DNA of 64,000 nt. It comes from Acidimicrobiales bacterium (GTDB lineage: Bacteria; Actinomycetota; Acidimicrobiia; Acidimicrobiales; Acidimicrobilacustridaceae). The translations under genes were made by a program, and so were the position numbers. The notes beneath the pieces are model-generated. The model was not told where the DNA came from. It searched no databases and saw nothing but the letters and a program-made list of their open reading frames with translations. Of the stretch, positions 34,684 to 43,118 are shown in pieces. Positions within the stretch are counted from its first letter, which is position 1; each line of letters opens with the position of its first letter. The stretch covers positions 1 to 64,000 of the forward strand of contig JALOLF010000012.1 of the NCBI GenBank assembly GCA_025456085.1. The letters are read 5' to 3'.

Positions 34684-36290
34684 CAGGACTCCTTCCCGGT
34701 CTCGTCGAGCAGCGGCTCGGCGGAGTCGACCGACGGCTGGGTGGCGAAGTTGCCCCGCGCCGGCGGCGACGCCGTGGCCCACTCGAGGGTCTGGCCGACC
34801 CCCCAGGCGTCGGGCTCGTCGGTGCCCCGGGCGCCGAGCAGGGCGACGGCGACGGCCAGGAGTCCGACGACCACCAGGGCGGCGCCGCCGGCGCTGGCCA
34901 CGAAGAAGACATCCGAGGCGTCGGCCAGCGGCTCGAGCTCGTTGCCGAGCCCGACGAGCAGGAGGGGCAGGCCGTGCAGCAGCCCGCCGACGAGCAGCAG
35001 CAGACCGGCGAGCTTGCCGAGGCCGTCGGCGGCCCTGCGCCCGGAGATCTTGGGCGACCAGAAGAGCAGGGCGGCAGCGGCACCCAGCATGCCGACCGTC
35101 GCGGCGAGGGCGGCGACGCCCCACGAGTAGATCGACGAGCCCACCATGGCGTCCGCGAGCTGACCGAGGTTCTCGAGGAACTCCGAGGCGTCCTGGAGCT
35201 GCAGCGAGTCGAGCACGAACGGAGCCGACAGCAGCACTGCGACCACGAGGGCGACGGTGCCGAAGAGGCCGGTCAGCGCCGGCGACGAGAGCTTGACCTT
35301 GCCCACCATGACGCTGTGGATCCAACCCGCCGCCAGCACCATGGCGGGCACGATCAGCAGCAGTGACTGCAGCACGTAGACCGGCTGGGTTCGTATCGGT
35401 TCGACGAAGGCGGCCTGGGCGTAGGGAGCGATGGTGAACACGCCGAACGCCGCGATGGCGTGCATCATGAGCGCCCGGTGGGCCTGACGCACGCCCGCGA
35501 AGGACGCCACGGTCTCGCTGATGGCGCCCAGGGCCGGGATGGCCACGATGAACACCTGCGGCAACACGATCAGCCACGCGATCTGCGGCCATTGTGCGCT
35601 GGTGAAGGCGTCGGCGGTGCCGTACTTGAGGTCGACCCAGATCAGCACCAGGTTGCCGACCAGGACCGAGAGGCTCAGGATCCACGCCGAGCAGGCCACG
35701 ATCATCGACCACGTGAAGAGCGGTGCACGCCACAGGGTCATGCCCGCAGCCCGCTGGGTGAACGCGGTCGTGGCAACCGAGATCGACGCCAGGATGAGGC
35801 CACCCAGGATGCCCGCCAGGGCCAGGTAGAACAGGCTCACGGCCTGGGGGTCGGTGCCGTCGGGCCCGCCGTCGGTGGCGTAGCTCGCGAGCAGCAGGCC
35901 GGCACCGGCCAGCCACGTCCAGAACGAAGCGGCCGCACCCCGGGCGAACGCCAGCGTCGACGCACCGATCTGGAGCGGCACCACCACCATGGCGATGCCC
36001 AGCGCGAGCGGCACGAGGAACAGGAGCACGACGCTCAGCTGGGACAGGGTGAAGACCCGGAAGACCCAGTCGTCGGGAAGCAGGTCGGCGTCGAGGCCCT
36101 CGAGGACGTACAGCGCCGCCAACACGAAGGCGCCGACGCCGAAGATCAGCGAGGCGCCGATGTAGAGCCGGCCGATCGTCTTGTGGTCGCCGCTGCCGAA
36201 GACCTCGGCGAGGCCGCCCTGGTCGACAGGGGAGGCGTCCGATGACGAGCTCGTCGCCTCGGACTGGGGACGGGTGTCGGTGATCGCCAT
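34683..36290 (-). CDS. Haem-copper oxidase subunit I-like protein lacking all metal ligands
   Basis: This 535-residue protein aligns along its length with the ctaD product: DHKTIGRLYIGASLIF, VPLQIGASTLAFARGAAASFW, and RAAGMTLWRAPLFTW all have close partners. Yet every ligand position is changed. His94 of CtaD corresponds to Ser83; the GHPEVY motif to VLPQVF (243-247); His321/His322 to Gln292/Ala293; and the HFH motif falls in a region with no His from residue 326 to about 440. It cannot bind haem a, haem a3 or CuB in the normal way. It is intact, codon use is like its neighbours, and it is coupled to a subunit III paralogue, so it looks functional but non-catalytic. Confidence 0.85.
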   Translation of the reverse strand: MAITDTRPQSEATSSSSDASPVDQGGLAEVFGSGDHKTIGRLYIGASLIFGVGAFVLAALYVLEGLDADLLPDDWVFRVFTLSQLSVVLLFLVPLALGIAMVVVPLQIGASTLAFARGAAASFWTWLAGAGLLLASYATDGGPDGTDPQAVSLFYLALAGILGGLILASISVATTAFTQRAAGMTLWRAPLFTWSMIVACSAWILSLSVLVGNLVLIWVDLKYGTADAFTSAQWPQIAWLIVLPQVFIVAIPALGAISETVASFAGVRQAHRALMMHAIAAFGVFTIAPYAQAAFVEPIRTQPVYVLQSLLLIVPAMVLAAGWIHSVMVGKVKLSSPALTGLFGTVALVVAVLLSAPFVLDSLQLQDASEFLENLGQLADAMVGSSIYSWGVAALAATVGMLGAAAALLFWSPKISGRRAADGLGKLAGLLLLVGGLLHGLPLLLVGLGNELEPLADASDVFFVASAGGAALVVVGLLAVAVALLGARGTDEPDAWGVGQTLEWATASPPARGNFATQPSVDSAEPLLDETGKES

Positions 36291-36449
36291 GTCGGTCGTT
36301 GTTACCTCACCACCACCGGGCCCGACGGTCTACCGAAGACGGCACGAGAGCCGCGTCGGCAGGCCTGTCGAGCGCCTTTGCCTGTGGGAACGGATCAGGT
36401 CGGGACACTACACGCGCCCGACGGAGGGACAGAAAACGAGACCCCACGC

Positions 36450-37346
36450 TCACACCCCGTTGCGCACCAGGACGTCGACCGCCATGACGGCGAACAGGAG
36501 GGTCACGTAGGAGATCGAGAAGGTGAACAGACGCATGGCCCGACCCGAATCGCCGGAGCGCAGCAGGTCGACGGCCATCCACAGGAAGACCGCGCCGAGC
36601 GCGGCCGCCGTCCCGAGGTAGAGGAAGCCCAACGAGGCGGCAGGCCCGAAGACCAGGCTGAGGGCGACCACGACCACCGTGTAGGCCACGATCTTGCGTG
36701 CCGTGGCTTCGAAGCTCGCCACGGAGGGCAGCATGGGCACCGAGGCCGATGCGTAGTCGTCCTTGTAGCGGATGGCCAGCGCCCAGAAGTGGGGCGGCGT
36801 CCAGAAGAAGATGACCCCGAACAGCACGACGGGGGCCAGGGCGAGCGCGTCGGTGACGGCGGTCCAACCGATCAGGACCGGCACCGCTCCGGCCGCTCCC
36901 CCGATCACGATGTTGCTCGACGAGGTGCGCTTGAGCCAGAGGGTGTACACGAACACGTAGAACAGGCAGGCGGCCACGGCCAGCCCGGCCGACAGCAGGT
37001 TCACGAAGCGCCACAGCCACAGGAAGGCGATGACCTCGATGCTGATGGCGAACACCAGGGCACTGCGGGGCGTGATCACACCGGTGACCAGGGGCCGGTT
37101 CCGCGTCCGCTTCATCAGGGCGTCGATGTCGCGGTCCACGTACATGTTGATGGCGTTGGCGCCACCGGCAGCCAGGGTGCCGCCGACCACGGTGGCCACC
37201 ATCAGCCACACGGAGGGCAGGCCCTCCTCGGCGACGACCATCGTCGGCACCGTGGTGACCAGGAGGAGCTCGATGATGCGCGGCTTGGTGAGGGCCACGT
37301 AAGCACCCAGACGGGCGCGCAACGAGATCTCGGCCGTGGCGTACAT
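36450..37346 (-). CDS. ctaB: Protohaem IX farnesyltransferase (haem O synthase)
   Basis: This 298-residue UbiA-family prenyltransferase attaches a farnesyl group to haem b, giving haem O. It has about eight membrane helices and the Mg-diphosphate motif NAINMYVDRDIDALMKRTRNRP, with a second polar region FWALAIRYKDDYASASVPMLP. ATG at 37346 was preferred over a TTG 39 bp upstream: it begins close to the first helix and follows a -10-like TAGCGT by 8 nt. It is divergent from ctaA, which does the next step, and upstream of the subunit I paralogue gene. Confidence 0.95.
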   Translation of the reverse strand: MYATAEISLRARLGAYVALTKPRIIELLLVTTVPTMVVAEEGLPSVWLMVATVVGGTLAAGGANAINMYVDRDIDALMKRTRNRPLVTGVITPRSALVFAISIEVIAFLWLWRFVNLLSAGLAVAACLFYVFVYTLWLKRTSSSNIVIGGAAGAVPVLIGWTAVTDALALAPVVLFGVIFFWTPPHFWALAIRYKDDYASASVPMLPSVASFEATARKIVAYTVVVVALSLVFGPAASLGFLYLGTAAALGAVFLWMAVDLLRSGDSGRAMRLFTFSISYVTLLFAVMAVDVLVRNGV

Positions 37347-37494
37347 CGTCCCCAACGCTAGGCGCGCCCGGGTGAGCGACGACAATCCATCCCACCCGAG
37401 TGCGGGGCTCTGCGACGCTCCGACACGACGGAGCCCGAAGCGCCGCCCGGGCGACGGCGGTGCCCCCGCTTGGAGAGCGACGGTCTGCGAGCCC

Positions 37495-37500
37495 TACCCT
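37495..37500 (+). promoter_or_regulatory. -10 box of ctaA (leaderless)
   Basis: TACCCT lies 6 nt before the GTG at 37507, fixing that codon as the start. Confidence 0.5.
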
Positions 37501-37506
37501 GACCCC

Positions 37507-38433
37507 GTGGCCGTTCCGACCGTCTCCCCCAGGACCTTCCGGCGCATCACCGCGGTCGTGCTGTTCGCCATGACCCTGATCGTGGTCACCGGAGGAGCCG
37601 TGCGCCTGACCGGATCCGGGCTGGGCTGCTCCGACTGGCCCAACTGCCACGAGGACCAGTTCGTCCCGGCGCGGGGGTTCCACGACTGGGTCGAGTTCGG
37701 CAATCGTCTGGTCACCGGGCTCATCTCCATCCCCGTGCTCCTGGCCATCGTCGGCGCCCTGCGCCGCCGGCCGTACCGTCGGGATCTGCTCTGGTGGTCC
37801 GTGGCCATCGCGGCGGGTATCTTCGCCCAGGCGTTGGTGGGGGCCGTCGTGGTGTGGATGGAGCTGACGCCCTCGACCGTCATGGTCCACTTCCTGTTGT
37901 CGATGGTCGTCATCTGGTGTGCCGTTGTGCTGTACGAGCGTGCTCGGCAGCCGGCAACCGAACCCGTCCCGGCGGTTCCCGCCGAGGTGCGGACCATGAG
38001 CCGGCTGCTGGTGGCGTCGACGATGCTCGTGCTGTTCGTCGGCACCCTGGTGACGGGCTCGGGCCCCCACGGCGGCGACCCCGACGTGGAGCGGCTGCCC
38101 TTCGACGTCCCCGACGTCGTTCGCCTGCACAGCATCGCCGCCTGGCTCACGGTGGCGGCCGCGCTGGTGACCACGGTGATGGCCCGACGGGCCGGCGGCG
38201 CACGGGTCCTGGTCGACCGCGGCCACCAGCTGCTCGTGGTGCTGGTGCTCCAGGGCGTGATCGGCTACGCCCAGTACTTCAACGGCGTGCCAGTGGGACT
38301 GGTGGCCCTGCACCTGCTGGGTGCCTCGCTCGTGTGGATCGCCGTGGTGCGCTTCCATCTGGCGCTCGTGGTTCGCCCCGAAGAAGGCCGCGCCGACCTC
38401 TCGGCGCCCGCAGCCGCGACGGCGTCGGGGTGA
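37507..38433 (+). CDS. ctaA: Haem A synthase
   Basis: This 308-residue protein with about eight helices oxidises the C8 methyl of haem O to give haem A. Helix 1 leads to GAVRLTGSGLGCSDWPNCHED with the paired cysteines of the CtaA family, followed by histidines in the EFGNRLVTG and MVHFLLSM regions, and a second half with VVRLHSIAAWLT and LVALHLLGASL that binds the other haem. GTG at 37507 sits 6 nt after TACCCT, so it is probably leaderless. It is divergent from ctaB. Confidence 0.94.
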   Translation: MAVPTVSPRTFRRITAVVLFAMTLIVVTGGAVRLTGSGLGCSDWPNCHEDQFVPARGFHDWVEFGNRLVTGLISIPVLLAIVGALRRRPYRRDLLWWSVAIAAGIFAQALVGAVVVWMELTPSTVMVHFLLSMVVIWCAVVLYERARQPATEPVPAVPAEVRTMSRLLVASTMLVLFVGTLVTGSGPHGGDPDVERLPFDVPDVVRLHSIAAWLTVAAALVTTVMARRAGGARVLVDRGHQLLVVLVLQGVIGYAQYFNGVPVGLVALHLLGASLVWIAVVRFHLALVVRPEEGRADLSAPAAATASG

Positions 38434-38492
38434 CGCCGTCGCGGTGACGCTGCGGCGGTCACGGTCGCACCCGGACGGCGATCGCGGCGAGA

Positions 38493-38804
38493 ATGGCGGT
38501 CATGCGAGCGGCCGCGCCCATGACCAACCCGGTCGAGGTCGACCAGCCCACCGGTGACACGGCCCCCGTCGAGCAACGACCCTGGGTGGTCATCGTCTGG
38601 AACGACCCCATCAACCTCATGGACTACGTGACCTACGTGTTCCAGAAGCTGTTCGGCTATTCGCTGCACGAAGCCGAGCGCCTGATGCTCGACGTGCACC
38701 AGAAGGGCCGGGCGGTGGTGTCGCAGGGCACGAAGGACGAGGCGGAGCGCGACGTGTTCCGCCTCCACGAACACGGCCTGTGGGCCACGATGCAGCAGGA
38801 CTGA
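38493..38804 (+). CDS. clpS: ATP-dependent Clp protease adaptor ClpS
   Basis: This 103-residue adaptor delivers N-degron proteins to ClpAP/ClpCP. It shows the core [26 protein letters not shown] and [16 protein letters not shown], the expected ligand-binding Asn-Asp pair and the Met-binding surface. The N-terminal 30 residues are disordered. In-frame ATGs at 38493, 38502 and 38520 leave the start uncertain. It is followed after 3 bp by the DUF2017 gene, the usual actinobacterial neighbour. Confidence 0.92.
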   Translation: MAVMRAAAPMTNPVEVDQPTGDTAPVEQRPWVVIVWNDPINLMDYVTYVFQKLFGYSLHEAERLMLDVHQKGRAVVSQGTKDEAERDVFRLHEHGLWATMQQD

Positions 38805-38807
38805 GCG

Positions 38808-39299
38808 GTGCCGACCCGCTGGCGACGACCGATCCGGCGACAGGGCGACGGACGGTTCCGCATCGAGCTGACCGAGCCCGAGCGCGACCTGATCGCCTCG
38901 GCCGGGCAGCAGCTGCGCGAACTGCTGTTCACCGACTCGCCGGTCATCCGCCGACTGTTCCCCACCGCCTACACCGAGGACCCGCAAGCCGATCAGGCCT
39001 ACCGCGACCGCCAGGGCATGGCACTGCTCGACGTCCGGTTCCGGTCCCTCGACGTCCTGGACGACACGATCCGGGCCGAGATCGTGACCGAGGAGCAGCT
39101 GACCGAGTGGATGCAGTCGATCAACGCGGTGCGGCTGGTGATCGGCACAGCCCTCGATGTCGACGAGCACGGGGAACCGAGCGCAGCGGACCAGGACGAG
39201 CAACAGCAGCTCCTCGCCTACTACGAGATCCTCGGCATGCTGCTCATGCAGATCGTCCACGCCCTGCGCGACAGCCTCCCGCCCGGGTCCCGACGCTGA
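38808..39299 (+). CDS. DUF2017-family protein
   Basis: This 163-residue, mostly helical acidic protein (PERDLIASAGQQLRELLF, WMQSINAVRLVIGTALDV, YYEILGMLLMQIVHALRDSL) is of the DUF2017 family, which is encoded next to clpS in most Actinobacteria. The function is unknown; the constant linkage suggests a role in Clp proteolysis. GTG at 38808 lies 3 bp after the clpS stop. Confidence 0.85.
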   Translation: MPTRWRRPIRRQGDGRFRIELTEPERDLIASAGQQLRELLFTDSPVIRRLFPTAYTEDPQADQAYRDRQGMALLDVRFRSLDVLDDTIRAEIVTEEQLTEWMQSINAVRLVIGTALDVDEHGEPSAADQDEQQQLLAYYEILGMLLMQIVHALRDSLPPGSRR

Positions 39300-39344
39300 G
39301 CCGGCCCGAGCGCGACCGCGCCGGAGCGACGCGCGGCCCGAACG

Positions 39345-40991
39345 TCACCGGCAGCTCGCGTCCGCCTCTGCGTAGAGCTGCTGCACCCGGTCCACGTCTG
39401 GCTCCTCGGCCGCCAGGTCCTCCATCGTGAGCTCGGCGGTGAAGGCCTCCGCCAGGCACCTCGCCTCGGCGTCGGAGAGCCCGGCGGTGAGCGCTCCCAT
39501 CCACACGTAGAGACGAGCGGACGGGAGCTGCAGCGCCTCCTGGGCGCGACCCTCGACCTCGACGGAGGCATCGGGCCCGGGGTCGCACGCGTCCACGGTG
39601 ACGACGTCGACACCGTTGGCGTCCCTGGCCCGCTCGAGGGCCACGCCGGGCAGACCCTCGGACCAGGACGTCAGGGCGTCCTGGAGTCGGTCGGTCGCCG
39701 TCGCCGTGTCGCCCGTGACGGCGAGCTGGACACACGGCACGCCGTCGCGCTCGTACAGGGCATACGAATCGCCACCCCAGCCGTCGACGGCGGCGAGGGC
39801 GTCGTGCACGTCGATCCGCTCGGCCAGCACCAGATACCACGCCAGCGCACCCCACCCCCCCTCCTCCAGCACCTCGCCGTCGGGCGGCGACGGATCGACC
39901 TCCTCGGCGGCGTCGGCCTCCTCGTAGCGGCCGGGGTCGAGGAGCTGGTCCTCGTTCGCCGGTGGATCCCGCAACACGTCCCAGGCGGCGTCGGGACCGT
40001 CGCGCTCCTCGATGATGCCCACGAAGGGCGCACCCAGCAGATAGGGGGCCGAGAACTGGGCGACGAGCACGTCGGGCACGCCCTCGGTGTCGACCTCCTC
40101 GACCTGGGCGGCGAGCTCCTCGTCGTAGGCGGCGCGCTCGTCGTCGTCCAGCTGCTCGATCCAGGCCTGCTCCACCACCGAGGCGTGACCCTCGACGACC
40201 GCCCGGAACGCGCTCGCCTCCTCGTCGGACTCCAGGTCGTCGAGGCGGCCCAGATCCACGACCTGGTCCTGCAGGGCGTGGGTGAGCTCGTGGACCAGCG
40301 TGACCTCGACCGGCTGGGTCAGCTCCGTGCCCCGCACCCGGATGCGCCGGTCCTCGGCGTCGTAGTAGGCCGCGGTCGACTCACCCAGCACGGTCTCCGA
40401 GTCGGCCAGCAGGTCCACGTCACCCTCCACCACGCCCAGCGCCCGCAGGATCCCCTCGTAGCGGTCCGCGTCGGCACGGTCCTCGGCGCTGGGCTCGGGC
40501 TCCTCGGCGCCCGTGATGTCGGCGACGAACGCTTCCTCGGTGAGGAACTCGACGTCCACCGGGTGCTCGAAGCGCTCGCCGGTCGTGCGCTCCACGAAGG
40601 CGACGTACTCCTCGACCCGAGGATCCCACTGATCGGGGTAGGGATCGGGAGCGGGCACCACGAGCACGAGGATGCCCAGGCCCACGAGGAAGGCGACCAC
40701 CGCCGCGAGCACCGCCGTGCCGATGACGCGGTTCTTCGAACGCTCCACCGTCGGCGGCCACGGCGCGCCCGGTGACCGGGCTCCCGGATCACCCCACGGC
40801 GGCGGAGTCGTCCCGGCGGGAGGGGGCGGTGGGCCACCCGGGTAGGTGGGGCCCGGCTCCGGGGTCATCCCCGGCGGGACGGTCCATCCCCCGGGCGGCG
40901 CCATCGGTGGAGCCGGGGGCTGCGGCCACGGCCGGTCGGGACGTGGAGGGGGGTCGGCATCGGGGGGAGCCACGCATCGCCATGGTGCCAC
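39345..40991 (-). CDS. Membrane-anchored zinc-metallopeptidase-like protein
   Basis: This protein of about 548 residues has a Pro/Gly-rich cytoplasmic N-terminus (about 1-80), one membrane helix (IGTAVLAAVVAFLVGLGILVLVV), and a large acidic extracytoplasmic domain. The motif LVHELTHALQDQ gives the zincin HExxH, and VVEGHASVVEQ further on can provide the third ligand, a pattern of gluzincin-like peptidases. I do not recognise a named family. The start may be GTG at 40991 or a later in-frame GTG at 40973. It is convergent with the clpS-DUF2017 pair. Confidence 0.72.
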   Translation of the reverse strand: MAPWRCVAPPDADPPPRPDRPWPQPPAPPMAPPGGWTVPPGMTPEPGPTYPGGPPPPPAGTTPPPWGDPGARSPGAPWPPTVERSKNRVIGTAVLAAVVAFLVGLGILVLVVPAPDPYPDQWDPRVEEYVAFVERTTGERFEHPVDVEFLTEEAFVADITGAEEPEPSAEDRADADRYEGILRALGVVEGDVDLLADSETVLGESTAAYYDAEDRRIRVRGTELTQPVEVTLVHELTHALQDQVVDLGRLDDLESDEEASAFRAVVEGHASVVEQAWIEQLDDDERAAYDEELAAQVEEVDTEGVPDVLVAQFSAPYLLGAPFVGIIEERDGPDAAWDVLRDPPANEDQLLDPGRYEEADAAEEVDPSPPDGEVLEEGGWGALAWYLVLAERIDVHDALAAVDGWGGDSYALYERDGVPCVQLAVTGDTATATDRLQDALTSWSEGLPGVALERARDANGVDVVTVDACDPGPDASVEVEGRAQEALQLPSARLYVWMGALTAGLSDAEARCLAEAFTAELTMEDLAAEEPDVDRVQQLYAEADASCR

Positions 40992-41069
40992 GGAGGCGCG
41001 GCGCCAGACCGACGCGGTGCTCGGCCGGGCGAGGCGAGCAGACGTCCGGGGTGCGGCGGACGATCCGAG

Positions 41070-41097
41070 TTGAGCGCCCCGTTGGGCCTGCTATGGT
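41070..41097 (+). promoter_or_regulatory. Promoter of tRNA cluster
   Basis: A -35 TTGAGC (41070-41075), a 16-bp spacer and a -10 TATGGT (41092-41097) stand 22 bp upstream of the first tRNA. It is the only clear promoter between the metallopeptidase gene and the tRNAs. Confidence 0.6.
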
Positions 41098-41119
41098 GAC
41101 CGGCGCCCTCAGGGTAAGA

Positions 41120-41192
41120 GCCCCCATCGTCCAGTGGCCTAGGACGCCGCCCTTTCAAGGCGGTAACACGGGTTCGAATCCCGTTGGGGGTG
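41120..41192 (+). tRNA. tRNA-Glu (anticodon TTC)
   Basis: A complete cloverleaf: acceptor GCCCCCA pairs with TGGGGGT (one G-U), D arm GTCC...GGAC, anticodon loop CTTTCAA with anticodon TTC, and T arm ACGGG-TTCGAAT-CCCGT. The 3' CCA is not encoded; the next bases are CGG. Confidence 0.96.
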
Positions 41193-41218
41193 CGGCCTCG
41201 AGCCACATAGCGAGTCGA

Positions 41219-41293
41219 GGTCCCGTGGTGCAGTTTGGAGTGCACGCCGGCCTGTCAAGCCGGAGGTCGCGGGTTCAAATCCCGTCGGGACCG
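41219..41293 (+). tRNA. tRNA-Asp (anticodon GTC)
   Basis: Acceptor GGTCCCG pairs with CGGGACC, the anticodon loop is CTGTCAA with anticodon GTC on stem CCGGC/GCCGG, and the T arm is GCGGG-TTCAAAT-CCCGT. The D stem (GTGC/GTGC) contains two wobble pairs. No CCA is encoded. Confidence 0.95.
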
Positions 41294-41297
41294 CCCT

Positions 41298-41337
41298 CGC
41301 CGCTCAGCGGCGACATCCTCCCCCACGTCGGTGGGGG
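41298..41337. repeat. Two hairpins between tRNA-Asp and tRNA-Phe
   Basis: CGCCGCT/AGCGGCG (41298-41304 and 41306-41312) and CCCCCAC/GTGGGGG (41320-41326 and 41331-41337) form two stable stems in the spacer. They lack T-tracts and are more likely RNA-processing signals than terminators. Confidence 0.5.
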
Positions 41338-41345
41338 TGGAACCT

Positions 41346-41421
41346 GGTCGGGTAGCTCAGTTGGCAGAGCGTCCGCCTGAAAAGCGGAAGGTCACCGGAT
41401 CGACGCCGGTCCCGACCACCA
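41346..41421 (+). tRNA. tRNA-Phe (anticodon GAA)
   Basis: Acceptor GGTCGGG pairs with CCCGACC, the anticodon loop is CTGAAAA with anticodon GAA on stem TCCGC/GCGGA, and the T stem is ACCGG/CCGGT. The T loop reads ATCGACG, so the nearly universal T54 is A. Unlike the other two tRNAs, a CCA is encoded after discriminator A. Confidence 0.94.
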
Positions 41422-41431
41422 CACGAACCAC

Positions 41432-41471
41432 CAGGTCAGACCGGGTTTCCGGTCTGACCTGCGGTCGTTTT
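41432..41471 (+). terminator. Terminator of the tRNA cluster
   Basis: A perfect 13-bp inverted repeat (CAGGTCAGACCGG at 41432-41444 and CCGGTCTGACCTG at 41449-41461) with a GTTT loop is followed six bases on by TTTT. This strong hairpin ends the Glu-Asp-Phe transcript. The next 247 bp to the lipoprotein gene hold nothing I can identify. Confidence 0.8.
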
Positions 41472-41718
41472 CCGGCGCGGGATCCGACCGTCGTGCAGCG
41501 CTGGCGGGCGTCACCCCAGCCCCTCCGTCGGGGTCGAGCCTCGACCCCGACGATCCCTGCGTGGTCCCGCCCCGGGTTCCGGCAACGCGAGCAGCTGTCG
41601 GAATCCGACAGCCCCACGCCGAACCAACCCGCCCCCGACCAGCAGCGCGAGTGGTCGGGCGAGGCACCAGGCCCCGCCCGACCACGACACCCGCGGACGT
41701 CACCGCCGCAGCAGGTGT

Positions 41719-42795
41719 TCACTCCGTCCACTCGCACGACCAGGTGCCCTTGGGGCCGCCCTCGGCCTCGAAGGTGCCGCCCGTGCCGTCGGCATCGACG
41801 GTCATCGTCCCCTCGTAGTTGGTGGTGGTGGCCACATCGGACTGGCCCAGGCCGACGCCGATCACCACGGGAGCCGTCTCGCCGACGTCGATGCCCTCCT
41901 CGACCGTGAGGTTGAACACACCCACCGGAGTAGGTGGATCGGTTGCCGGCGGGGCGTTGAAGGCCAACACGAAGATGGCGCTGCCGGGCTGCGAGCAGTT
42001 GGCGAAGCCGGCCAGGCCCACCATGTCGAGGCTGTCGAGCGTCGTCGTACCGGCCATCTCGGCGGGCTCCTCGATGGTCACCTCGAAGTCCACCAGCGTG
42101 CCGGGTACGGCGTCGCCGTCGTCGGACGCCCCCTCCTCGCCGTCGGTCGAGCCGCCCTCCATGGCGGTGAACGGCACCAGCACACGCTCGAGGTACTCGG
42201 CCAGCTCGACGGCCCCAGCGCGGGGATCGTCGGTGTCTGCGACCGTCAGGTTGACGTACCAGTCGTTGATGACGGCGTCGAGGGTGGCGTTCTCACCGGT
42301 CTCACCCTCCACCACCTTGATGACCGCCTGGTCACCGAGGTCGAGCTCCTCGACGCCCTCGGACACCTCGAGGTACTGCATGACGCCGTCGTAGGCCTCC
42401 TGGCCGGGGCGCTCGGTCTCCAGCCGGTAGGACATGTACGGTCCCGACGAGGCCGACCAGTCGCAGCCGATCTCGTAGGTCTGCAGGTTCGGCGACGGGA
42501 ACTCGACCGGCTCACCGAGCACGTCCTCGATCGTGGAGGAGGGGAAGATCGTGCACGGGTCGTCGAGCGCCCGTGGGTCGACCTCGCCCGAGGCCTCGTC
42601 GCCGCCGCCTCCCCCGCCGCCGTCGCTGGACGCGTCGCCGTCGGTGGCCGCAGACTCGTCGGTGGCGACGTCGCCGTCGTCATCCCCGGAGCAGCCGGCG
42701 AGAGCCAGGGCGAGCACGACGAGGACGGCGGCGGTGCGGGCTCGATGCGAGCGCGCACCGGGAACGGGTTGCGACATCGGGCGTATCAGGGACAT
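41719..42795 (-). CDS. Secreted lipoprotein, unknown function
   Basis: This 358-residue protein has a signal peptide with lipobox LALAGC, then an acidic, Gly-rich linker and a two-part extracytoplasmic domain. The segment DDPCTIFPSSTIEDVLGEPV with IGCDWSASSG resembles the DUF3558-like lipoproteins of Actinobacteria, which carry two conserved cysteines. The C-terminal half is a beta-rich domain ending in WSCEWTE. ATG at 42795 has a GAGGAGAA ribosome site and overlaps the stop of the small protein upstream. It is the last of a three-gene unit headed by the LuxR-type regulator. Confidence 0.75.
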   Translation of the reverse strand: MSLIRPMSQPVPGARSHRARTAAVLVVLALALAGCSGDDDGDVATDESAATDGDASSDGGGGGGGDEASGEVDPRALDDPCTIFPSSTIEDVLGEPVEFPSPNLQTYEIGCDWSASSGPYMSYRLETERPGQEAYDGVMQYLEVSEGVEELDLGDQAVIKVVEGETGENATLDAVINDWYVNLTVADTDDPRAGAVELAEYLERVLVPFTAMEGGSTDGEEGASDDGDAVPGTLVDFEVTIEEPAEMAGTTTLDSLDMVGLAGFANCSQPGSAIFVLAFNAPPATDPPTPVGVFNLTVEEGIDVGETAPVVIGVGLGQSDVATTTNYEGTMTVDADGTGGTFEAEGGPKGTWSCEWTE

Positions 42796-43085
42796 CAGGG
42801 GTTCTCCTCGGGGGTGGGTGCCGCCCATGGCGACAGCGGGTCCGCCTCATCGGCGGGTAGGGCGAAGAGCTGATCGAGACGAAGGCCGTCCTGTCGTCGC
42901 AGCCGGCGATCCAGACGGGCGAGCTCGTCGTCGGTCAACTCCCACTCGGCCAGCACCGACGCAGGCTCCAGCTGCAGGCGCTGGGCCAGATCGGGATCAC
43001 CGGCCAGCGCGTCCAGCAACGCAGCGAGATCGGCGCGAGATGCAGGCACGGGTGCAACAGACCACACGACGGCGTACCGGTGCAT
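42795..43085 (-). CDS. Small acidic protein with leader-peptide-like helix (about 96 aa)
   Basis: No enzyme family is recognised. The middle reads LAALLDALAGDPDLAQRL followed by EPASVLAEWELTDDELARLDRR, a helix-turn-helix pattern very like the Nif11/LigA-type leader domain of some ribosomal peptide precursors. The C-terminus is short and Pro-rich (WAAPTPEENP) with no Cys, Ser or Thr core. ATG at 43085 was chosen over a GTG 15 bp upstream. It lies between the LAL-type regulator and the lipoprotein and overlaps the latter, so all three are co-expressed. Confidence 0.5.
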   Translation of the reverse strand: MHRYAVVWSVAPVPASRADLAALLDALAGDPDLAQRLQLEPASVLAEWELTDDELARLDRRLRRQDGLRLDQLFALPADEADPLSPWAAPTPEENP

Positions 43086-43118
43086 GAGTGGCGGCCACAC
43101 AACGCGACGACGGGATAC

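Noticed and set aside
41313-41343. Hairpin resembling a type I-E CRISPR repeat between tRNA genes
   Set aside because: There is a single copy with no spacers or cas genes; it is a tRNA spacer hairpin.
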